Assembly: GCA_916613615.1 (NCBI GenBank)
Contig: OU744729.1
Location: 66,016,790-66,080,789 of the forward strand
DNA length: 64,000 nucleotides
Source: Steromphala cineraria
Lineage: Eukaryota; Mollusca; Gastropoda; Trochida; Trochidae
Direction: 5' to 3'
Part shown: piece by piece, positions 54,901-64,000 of the stretch
Numbering within the stretch: position 1 is the stretch's first letter
Layout: each line of letters begins with the position of its first letter
Position numbers and translations under genes: made by a program
Notes under the pieces: model-generated
Told to the model about the DNA's origin: nothing
Seen by the model: the letters and a program-made list of their open reading frames with translations, nothing else
Database searches by the model: none

Positions 54901-57900
54901 TGGTGAAAAATGCAAAGCCTATATCTGTATAACCTGAATTCAGATTTTTCAATATACGTCAAAATAAAAGGTCTTAGAAATCAATTTGTGCGCATCTCTA
55001 CATGCTCACTACACCTTTATGAACAGTTTCTGCCCATTTTTAATCAAAATTTTGAAAGTCATGTTTTTGGTAGAAAATGCAGTGGATGTCTGTGTAGGGT
55101 TCTCTCCCTTGTTCAATTAACACTGGTCATTTTAAGTGAAAATAAAAGGTCTTAAAAATCAGGTTTAGCAAATCTCTGCATGCTTGGTACATCTTAAAGA
55201 ACAGTTTCTGCCCATTTTCAATCAAAATATTGAAAGTCATGTTTTTGATGAAAAATGTAAAGCCTATATCTGTATAACCTGAATTCAGTTTTTTCAATAT
55301 ACGTCAAAATAAAAGGTCTTAGAAATCAATTTGTGCGCATCTCTACATGCTCGCTACACCTTTACGAACAGTTTCTGCCCATTTTTAATCAAAATTTTGA
55401 AAGTCATGTTTTTGGTAGAAAAAACAGTGGATGTCTGTGTAGGGTTCTCTCCCTTGTTCAATTAACACTGGTCATTTTAAGTGAAAATAAAAGGTCTTAA
55501 AAATCAGTTTTTGCAAATCTCTACATGCTTGGTACACCTTAAAGAACAGTTTCTGCCCATTTTCACTCAAAATATTGAAAGTCATGTTTTTGGTGAAAAA
55601 TGCAAAGCCTATATCTGTATAACCTGAATTCAGATTTTTCAATATACGTCAAAATAAAAGGTCTTAGAAATCAATTTGTGCGCATCTCTACATGCTCGCT
55701 ACACCTTTACGAACAGTTTCTGCCCATTTTTAATCAAAATTTTGAAAGTCATGTTTTTGGTAGAAAAAACAGTGGATGTCTGTGTAGGGTTCTCTCCCTT
55801 GTTCAATTAACACTGGTCATTTTAAGTGAAAATAAAAGGTCTTAAAAATCAGTTTTTGCAAATCTCTACATGCTTGGTACACCTTAAAGAACAGTTTCTG
55901 CCCATTTTCAATCAAAATATTGAAAGTCATGTTTTTGTTGAAAAATGCAAAGCCTATATCTGTATAACCTGAATTCAGATTTTTCAATATACGTCTAAAT
56001 AAAAGGTCTTAGAAATCAATTTGTGCGCATCTCTACATGCTCGCTACACCTTTACGAACAGTTTCTGCCCGTTTTTAATCAAAATTTTGAAAGTCATGTT
56101 TTTGTTAGAAAATGCAGTGGATGTCTGTGTAGGGTTCTCTCCCTTGTTCAATTAACACTGGTCATTTTAAGTGAAAATAAAAGGTCTTAAAAATCAGTTT
56201 TTGCAAATCTCTTCATGCTTGGTACATCTTAAAGAACAGTTTCTGCCCATTTTCAATCAAAATATTGAAAGTCATGTTTTTGATGAAAAATGCAAAGCCT
56301 ATATCTGTATAACCTGAATTCAGATTTTTCAATATACGTCAAAATAAAAGGTCTTAGAAATCAATTTGTGAGCATCTCTACATGCTCGCTACACCTTTAC
56401 GAACAGTTTCTGCCCATGTTTAATCAAAATTTTGAAAATCATGTTTTTGGTAGAAAATGCAGTGGATGTCTGTCTAGGGTTTTCTCCCTTGTTCAATTAA
56501 CACTGGTCATTTTAAGTGAAAATAGAAGGTCTTAAAAATCGTTTTTGCAAATTTCTACAGGCGTGGTACACCTTAAAGAACAGTTTCTGCCCATTTTCAA
56601 TCAAAATATTGAAAGTCATGTTTTTGATAAAAAATGCAAAGCCTATATCTGTATAACCTGAATTCAGATTTTTCAATATACGTCAAAATAAAAGGTCTTA
56701 GAAATCAATTTGTGCGCATCTCTACATGCTCGCTACACCTTTACGAACAGTTTCTGCCCATTTTTAATCAAAATTTTGAAAGTCATGTTTTTGGTGAAAA
56801 ATGCAAAGCCTATATCTGTATAACCTGAATTCAGATTTTTCAATATACGTCAAAATAAAAGGTCTTAGAAATCAATTTGTGCGCATCTCTACATGCTCAC
56901 TACACCTTTATGAACAGTTTCTGGCCATTTTTAATCAAAATTTTGAAAGTCATGTTTTTGGTAGAAAATGCAGTGGATGTCTGTGTAGGGTTCTCTCCCT
57001 TGTTCAATTAACACTGGTCATTTTAAGTGAAAATAAAAGGTCTTAAAAATCAGTTTTTGCAAATCTCTACATGCTTGGTACACCTTAAAGAACAGTTTCT
57101 GCCCATTTTCACTCAAAATATTGAAAGTCATGTTTTTGGTGAAAAATGCAAAGCCTATATCTGTATAACCTGAATTCAGATTTTTCAATATACGTCAAAA
57201 TAAAAGGTCTTAGAAATCAATTTGTGCGCATCTCTACATGCTCGCTACACCTTTACGAACAGTTTCTGCCCATTTTTAATCAAAATTTTGAAAGTCATGT
57301 TTTTGGTAGAAAAAACAGTGGATGTCTGTGTAGGGTTCTCTCCCTTGTTCAATTAACACTGGTCATTTTAAGTGAAAATAAAAGGTCTTAAAAATCAGTT
57401 TTTGCAAATCTCTACATGCTTGGTACATCTTAAAGAACAGTTTCTGCCCATTTTCAATCAAAATATTGAAAGTCATGTTTTTGTTGAAAAATGCAAAGCC
57501 TATATCTGTATAACCTGAATTCAGATTTTTCAATATACGTCTAAATAAAAGGTCTTAGAAATCAATTTGTGCGCATCTCTACATGCTCGCTACACCTTTA
57601 CGAACAGTTTCTGCCCGTTTTTAATCAAAATTTTGAAAGTCATGTTTTTGTTAGAAAATGCAGTGGATGTCTGTGTAGGGTTCTCTCCCTTGTTCAATTA
57701 ACACTGGTCATTTTAAGTGAAAATAAAAGGTCTTAAAAATCAGTTTTTGCAAATCTCTTCATGCTTGGTACATCTTAAAGAACAGTTTCTGCCCATTTTC
57801 AATCAAAATATTGAAAGTCATGTTTTTGATGAAAAATGCAAAGCCTATATCTGTATAACCTGAATTCAGATTTTTCAATATACGTCAAAATAAAAGGTCT

Positions 57901-60900
57901 TAGAAATCAATTTGTGCGCATCTCTACATGCTCGCTACACCTTTACGAACAGTTTCTGCCCATTTTTAATCAAAATTTTGAAAGTCATGTTTTTGGTAGA
58001 AAATGCAGTGGATGTCTGTGTAGGGTTCTCTCCCTTGTTCAATTAACACTGGTCATTTTAAGTGAAAATAAAAGGTCTTAAAAATCAGGTTTAGCAAATC
58101 TCTGCATGCCTGGTACATCTTAAAGAACAGTTTCTGCCCATTTTCAATCAAAATATTGAAAGTCATGTTTTTGATGAAAAATGCAAAGCCTATATCTGTA
58201 TAACCTGAATTCAGTTTTTTCAATATACGTCAAAATAAAAGGTCTTAGAAATCAATTTGTGCGCATCTCTACATGCTCGCTACACCTTTACGAACAGTTT
58301 CTGCCCATTTTTAATCAAAATTTTGAAAGTCATGTTTTTGGTAGAAAAAACAGTGGATGTCTGTGTAGGGTTCTCTCCCTTGTTCAATTAACACTGGTCA
58401 TTTTAAGTGAAAATAAAAGGTCTTAAAAATCAGTTTTTGCAAATCTCTACATGCTTGGTACACCTTAAAGAACAGTTTCTGCCCATTTTCACTCAAAATA
58501 TTGAAAGTCATGTTTTTGGTGAAAAATGCAAAGCCTATATCTGTATAACCTGAATTCAGATTTTTCAATATACGTCAAAATAAAAGGTCTTAGAAATCAA
58601 TTTGTGCGCATCTCTACATGCTCGCTACACCTTTACGAACAGTTTCTGCCCATTTTTAATCAAAATTTTGAAAGTCATGTTTTTGGTAGAAAATGCAGTG
58701 GATGTCTGTGTAGGGTTCTCTCCCTTGTTCAATTAACACTGGTCATTTTAAGTGAAAATAAAAGGTCTTAAAAATCAGTTTTTGCAAATCTCTACATGCT
58801 TGGTACACCTTAAAGAACAGTTTCTGCCCATTTTCAATCAAAATATTGAAAGTCATGTTTTTGTTGAAAAATGCAAAGCCTATATCTGTATAACCTGAAT
58901 TCAGATTTTTCAATATACGTCTAAATAAAAGGTCTTAGAAATCAATTTGTGCGCATCTCTACATGCTCGCTACACCTTTACGAACAGTTTCTGCCCGTTT
59001 TTAATCAAAATTTTGAAAGTCATGTTTTTGTTAGAAAATGCAGTGGATGTCTGTGTAGGGTTCTCTCCCTTGTTCAATTAACACTGGTCATTTTAAGTGA
59101 AAATAAAAGGTCTTAAAAATCAGTTTTTGCAAATCTCTTCATGCTTGGTACATCTTAAAGAACAGTTTCTGCCCATTTTCAATCAAAATATTGAAAGTCA
59201 TGTTTTTGATGAAAAATGCAAAGCCTATATCTGTATAACCTGAATTCAGATTTTTCAATATACGTCAAAATAAAAGGTCTTAGAAATCAATTTGTGAGCA
59301 TCTCTACATGCTCGCTACACCTTTACGAACAGTTTCTGCCCATTTTTAATCAAAATTTTGAAAATCATGTTTTTGGTAGAAAATGCAGTGGATGTCTGTC
59401 TAGGGTTTTCTCCCTTGTTCAATTAACACTGGTCATTTTAAGTGAAAATAGAAGGTCTTAAAAATCGTTTTTGCAAATTTCTACAGGCGTGGTACACCTT
59501 AAAGAACAGTTTCTGCCCATTTTCAATCAAAATATTGAAAGTCATGTTTTTGATAAAAAATGCAAAGCCTATATCTGTATAACCTGAATTCAGATTTTTC
59601 AATATACGTCAAAATAAAAGGTCTTAGAAATCAATTTGTGCGCATCTCTACATGCTCGCTACACCTTTACGAACAGTTTCTGCCCATTTTTAATCAAAAT
59701 TTTGAAAGTCATGTTTTTGGTGAAAAATGCAAAGCCTATATCTGTATAACCTGAATTCAGATTTTTCAATATACGTCAAAATAAAAGGTCTTAGAAATCA
59801 ATTTGTGCGCATCTCTACATGCTCACTACACCTTTATGAACAGTTTCTGCCCATTTTTAATCAAAATTTTGAAAGTCATGTTTTTGGTAGAAAATGCAGT
59901 GGATGTCTGTGTAGGGTTCTCTCCCTTGTTCAATTAACACTGGTCATTTTAAGTGAAAATAAAAGGTCTTAAAAATCAGTTTTTGCAAATCTCTACATGC
60001 TTGGTACACCTTAAAGAACAGTTTCTGCCCATTTTCACTCAAAATATTGAAAGTCATGTTTTTGGTGAAAAATGCAAAGCCTATATCTGTATAACCTGAA
60101 TTCAGATTTTTCAATATACGTCAAAATAAAAGGTCTTAGAAATCAATTTGTGCGCATCTCTACATGCTCGCTACACCTTTACGAACAGTTTCTGCCCATT
60201 TTTAATCAAAATTTTGAAAGTCATGTTTTTGGTAGAAAAAACAGTGGATGTCTGTGTAGGGTTCTCTCCCTTGTTCAATTAACACTGGTCATTTTAAGTG
60301 AAAATAAAAGGTCTTAAAAATCAGTTTTTGCAAATCTCTTCATGCTTGGTACATCTTAAAGAACAGTTTCTGCCCATTTTCAATCAAAATATTGAAAGTC
60401 ATGTTTTTGATGAAAAATGCAAAGCCTATATCTGTATAACCTGAATTCAGATTTTTCAATATACGTCAAAATAAAAGGTCTTAGAAATCAATTTGTGAGC
60501 ATCTCTACATGCTCGCTACACCTTTACGAACAGTTTCTGCCCATTTTTAATCAAAATTTTGAAAATCATGTTTTTGGTAGAAAATGCAGTGGATGTCTGT
60601 GTAGGGTTTTCTCCCTTGTTCAATTAACACTGGTCATTTTAAGTGAAAATAGAAGGTCTTAAAAATCGTTTTTGCAAATTTCTACAGGCGTGGTACACCT
60701 TAAAGAACAGTTTCTGCCCATTTTCAATCAAAATATTGAAAGTCATGTTTTTGATAAAAAATGCAAAGCCTATATCTGTATAACCTGAATTCAGATTTTT
60801 CAATATACGTCAAAATAAAAGGTCTTAGAAATCAATTTGTGCGCATCTCTACATGCTCGCTACACCTTTACGAACAGTTTCTGCCCATTTTTAATCAAAA

Positions 60901-61156
60901 TTTTGAAAGTCATGTTTTTGGTAGAAAATGCAGTGGATGTCTGTGTAGGGTTCTCTCCCTTGTTCAATTAACACTGGTCATTTTAAGTGAAAATAAAAGG
61001 TCTTAAAAATCAGTTTTTGCAAATCTCTACATGCTTGGTACACCTTAAAGAACAGTTTCTGCCCATTTTCAATCAAAATATTGAAAGTCATGTTTTTGAT
61101 GAAAAATGCAAAGCCTATATCTGTATAACCTGAATTCAGATTTGTCAATATACGTC
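48902..61156 (+). repeat. Zone IV-b: ~1,546-bp nine-monomer higher-order repeat with dimer-length variants
   Basis: The usual order is B(v3)-C-A-B-C-B(v1)-C-B(v2)-C. B(v3) has GAAAATCATG and GGGTTTTCTCCC, B(v1) has AAAAAACAGTGG, and B(v2) has CCCGTTTTT with GTTAGAAAATG. Copies of v3 stand at 50449, 54399, 56290, 59216, 60417 and 61617. The spacings 1,891, 2,926 and 1,201 are 1,546 plus 345, plus four times 345, and minus 345. Length changes therefore occur in steps of one B-C dimer. Copies are visibly more alike than units in the first 26 kb. Confidence 0.83.
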
Positions 61157-62011
61157 AAAATAAAAGGTCTTAGAAATCAATTTGTGCACATCTCTACATG
61201 CTCGCTACACCTTTACGAACAGTTTCTGCCCATTTTTAATCAAAATTTTGAAAGTCATGTTTTTGGTGAAAATGCAAAGCCTATATCTGTATAACCTGAA
61301 TTCAGATTTTTCAATATACGTCAAAATTAAAGGTCTTAGAAATCAATTTGTGCGCATCTCTACATGCTCGCTACACCTTTACGAACAGTTTCTGCCCGTT
61401 TTTAATCAAAATTTTGAAAGTCATGTTTTTGTTAGAAAATGCAGTGGATGTCTGTGTAGGGTTCTCTCTCTTGTTCAATTAACACTGGTCATTTTAAGTG
61501 AAAATAAAAGGTCTTAAAAATCAGTTTTTGCAAATCTCTTCATGCTTGGTACATCTTAAAGAACAGTTTCTGCCCATTTTCAATCAAAATATTGAAAGTC
61601 ATGTTTTTGATGAAAAATGCAAAGCCTATATCTGTATAACCTGAATTCAGATTTTTCAATATACGTCAAAATAAAAGGTCTTAGAAATCAATTTGTGAGC
61701 ATCTCTACATGCTCGCTACACCTTTACGAACAGTTTCTGCCCATTTTTAATCAAAATTTTGAAAATCATGTTTTTGGTAGAAAATGCAGTGGATGTCTGT
61801 GTAGGGTTTTCTCCCTTGTTCAATTAACACTGGTCATTTTAAGTGAAAATAGAAGGTCTTAAAAATCGTTTTTGCAAATTTCTACAGGCGTGGTACACCT
61901 TAAAGAACAGTTTCTGCCCATTTTCAATCAAAATATTGAAAGTCATGTTTTTGATAAAAAATGCAAAGCCTATATCTGTATAACCTGAATTCAGATTTTT
62001 CAATATACGTC

Positions 62012-62189
62012 AAAATAAAAGGTCTTAGAAATCAATTTGTGCGCATCTCTACATGCTCGCTACACCTTTACGAACAGTTTCTGCCCATTTTTAATCAAAA
62101 TTTTGAAAGTCATGTTTTTGGTAGAAAATGCAGTGGATGTCTGTGTAGGGTTCTCTCCCTTGTTCAATTAACACTGGTCATTTTAAGTG
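62012..62189 (+). repeat. Type B monomer, clean example (alpha core + tail 2, 178 bp)
   Basis: It has the same alpha core as type A, but the core ends GGTAGAAAATGCA and continues into a different 57-bp tail. Tail 2 begins GTGGATGTCTGTG, contains TAGGGTTCTCTCCC and TTCAATTAACACTGG, and ends TTTTAAGTG. It has no EcoRI site and no CpG in its common form. The unit is 11 bp longer than A, about one DNA helical turn. Two B units never stand side by side; a tail-1 unit always follows. Confidence 0.93.
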
Positions 62190-62356
62190 AAAATAAAAGG
62201 TCTTAAAAATCAGTTTTTGCAAATCTCTACATGCTTGGTACACCTTAAAGAACAGTTTCTGCCCATTTTCAATCAAAATATTGAAAGTCATGTTTTTGAT
62301 GAAAAATGCAAAGCCTATATCTGTATAACCTGAATTCAGATTTTTCAATATACGTC
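62190..62356 (+). repeat. Type C monomer, clean example (beta core + tail 1, 167 bp)
   Basis: The beta core differs from alpha at many fixed places: TCTTAAAAATCAG, TTTTTGCAAATC, CATGCTTGGTAC, CCTTAAAGAAC, TTTTCAATCAAAATATTG and TTTTTGATGAAAAATGC. It has no CpG in the core, where alpha has three. It ends with ordinary tail 1. It stands directly after a B unit and forms the 345-bp B-C dimer, the commonest building block of the window (about 145 copies by hand count). Confidence 0.93.
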
Positions 62357-64000
62357 AAAATAAAAGGTCTTAGAAATCAATTTGTGCGCATCTCTACATG
62401 CTCGCTACACCTTTACGAACAGTTTCTGCCCATTTTTAATCAAAATTTTGAAAGTCATGTTTTTGGTGAAAATGCAAAGCCTATGTCTGTATAACCTGAA
62501 TTCAGATTTTTCAATATACGTCAAAATTAAAGGTCTTAGAAATCAATTTGTGCACATCTCTACATGCTCGCTACACCTTTACGAACAGTTTCTGCCCATT
62601 TTTAATCAAAATTTTGAAAGTCATGTTTTTGGTAGAAAATACAGTGGATGTCTGTGTAGGGTTCACTCCCTTGTTCAATTAACACTGGTCATTTTAAGTG
62701 AAAATAAAAGGTCTTAAAAATCAGTTTTTGCAAATCTCTACATGCTTGGTACACCTTAAAGAACAGTTTCTGCCCATTTTCAATCAAAATATTGAAAGTC
62801 ATGTTTTTGATAAAAAATGCAAAGCCTATATCTGTATAACCTGAATTTTGATTTTTCAATATACGTCAAAATAAAAGGTCTTAGAAATCAATTTGTGCGC
62901 ATCTCTACATGCTCGCTACACCTTTACGAACAGTTTCTGCCCATTTTTAATCAAAATTTTGAAAGTCATGTTTTTGGTAGAAAATGCAGTGGATGTCTGT
63001 GTAGGGTTCTCTCCCTTGTTCAATTAACACTGGTCATTTTAAGTGAAAATAAAAGGTCTTAAAAATCAGTTTTTGCAAATCTCTACATGCTTGGTACACC
63101 TTAAAGAACAGTTTCTGCCCATTTTCAATCAAAATATTGAAAGTCATGTTTTTGATGAAAAATGCAAAGCCTATATCTGTATAACCTGAATTCAGATTTT
63201 TCAATATACGTCAAAATAAAAGGTCTTAGAAATCAATTTGTGCGCATCTCTACATGCTCGCTACACCTTTACGAACAGTTTCTGCCCATTTTTAATCAAA
63301 ATTTTGAAAGTCATGTTTTTGGTGAAAATGCAAAGCCTATATCTGTATAACCTGAATTCAGATTTTTCAATATACGTCAAAATTAAAGGTCTTAGAAATC
63401 AATTTGTGCACATCTCTACATGCTCGCTACACCTTCACGAACAGTTTCTGCCCATTTTTAATCAAAATTTTGAAAGTCATGTTTTTGGTAGAAAATACAG
63501 TGGATGTCTGTGTAGGGTTCACTCCCTTGTTCAATTAACACTGGTCATTTTAAGTGAAAATAAAAGGTCTTAAAAATCAGTTTTTGCAAATCTCTACATG
63601 CTTGGTACACCTTAAAGAACAGTTTCTGCCCATTTTCAATCAAAATATTGAAAGTCATGTTTTTGATGAAAAATGCAAAGCCTATATCTGTATAACCTGA
63701 ATTCAGATTTGTCAATATACGTCAAAATAAAAGGTCTTAGAAATCAATTTGTGCGCATCTCTACATGCTCGCTACACCTTTACGAACAGTTTCTGCCCAT
63801 TTTTAATCAAAATTTTGAAAGTCATGTTTTTGGTAGAAAAAACAGTGGATGTCTGTGTAGGGTTCTCTCCCTTGTTCAATTAACACTGGTCATTTTAAGT
63901 GAAAATAAAAGGTCTTAAAAATCAGTTTTTGCAAATCTCTACATGCTTGGTACACCTTAAAGAACAGTTTCTGCCCATTTTCAATCAAAATATTAAAAGT

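Larger units (their letters stand above)
1..64000 (+). repeat. Satellite DNA array spanning the whole window (167/178-bp monomers, all head-to-tail)
   Basis: The same unit recurs from the first to the last base in one orientation. The landmark ATGCAAAGCC in tail 1 returns at intervals of 167 or 345 bp throughout, for example at 462, 629, 974 (variant ATGCGAAGCC), 1141 and 1308, and at 62817, 63162, 63328 and 63673. Consensus G+C counted by hand is about 32% for the 167-bp unit and 36% for the 178-bp unit. No inverted block, transposon insertion or unique sequence was found. Long arrays of this monomer size are known from centromeric and pericentromeric heterochromatin of plants and animals. 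The centromeric role is inferred. The species and satellite name are not recognised. Confidence 0.98.
61157..64000 (+). repeat. Zone IV-c: 856-bp units at the right edge
   Basis: Landmarks 62306, 62472 and 62817 recur at 63162, 63328 and 63673 (shift 856 bp): one 166-bp A unit with the GTGAAAATGC one-base deletion plus two B-C dimers. The B unit after each short A carries AAAATACAGTGG and GGGTTCACTCCC. The array continues unbroken to the last base of the window, which falls inside a beta core, so neither array edge is present. Confidence 0.85.

Noticed and set aside
1..64000. AATAAA motifs in nearly every monomer as polyadenylation signals
   Set aside because: The motif is part of the A+T-rich core start (AAAATAAAAGG). 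There is no transcript unit for it to serve.
1..64000. CRISPR array
   Set aside because: The repeats are 167/178 bp, contiguous and without unique spacers, and there are no cas genes.
1..64000. Retrotransposon or other mobile element insertion
   Set aside because: I saw no stretch departing from the monomer pattern, no target-site duplication and no long terminal repeat. All length anomalies are explained by whole-unit changes or small indels.

Overview
The whole 64 kb window is one uninterrupted head-to-tail satellite DNA array. I see no credible protein-coding gene, RNA gene, transposon, CRISPR array, origin or promoter. All units run in the same direction. This organisation (A+T-rich monomers near 170 bp, tens of kilobases without interruption, several levels of higher-order repeat) is typical of eukaryotic centromeric or pericentromeric heterochromatin. 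The species cannot be named from the sequence. Substitutions concentrated at CpG sites suggest a lineage that methylates CpG in its germline or meristem, for example a vertebrate or a plant.

Unit anatomy (positions read by hand; base 1 of the window is taken as base 1 of a monomer). Every monomer has a core of about 121 bp followed by one of two tails. Core alpha carries three CpG sites and core beta carries none. Tail 1 is 46 bp and contains an EcoRI site inside a 10-bp palindrome. Tail 2 is 57 bp. They combine into three units: A (alpha + tail 1, 167 bp), B (alpha + tail 2, 178 bp) and C (usually beta + tail 1, 167 bp). B is always followed by a tail-1 unit, so the array is a string of 167-bp A units and 345-bp B-C dimers. 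By hand I count about 83 A units and about 145 B-C dimers, roughly 370 monomers.

Layout. From 1 to about 26.65 kb lies a diverse zone with short higher-order repeats: 857-bp A-BC-BC units at 7.0-9.6 and 14.2-16.7 kb, a 2.0-2.2 kb repeat at 17.6-21.9 kb and a 1,200-bp repeat at 22.5-24.6 kb. From 26.65 to 33.56 kb is a transitional zone with its own diagnostic variants, poly-A expansions and one truncated unit. From about 33.56 to 39.35 kb is a nearly identical tandem duplication of 2,893 bp. From about 40 kb to the end the array is more homogeneous. It is built from nested modules with periods of 1,713, 3,250 and about 1,546 bp, whose length variants differ by exactly one 345-bp dimer.

There is no gene network to describe. 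The biology visible here is satellite evolution: unequal exchange in dimer register, alpha/beta hybrid monomers formed at shared blocks, and CpG decay. Short open frames of 60-122 codons recur because the unit recurs, and I treat them as non-coding. Two observations deserve a real test: the strict unit grammar, and an ordered set of short blocks resembling primate alpha satellite as I remember it.
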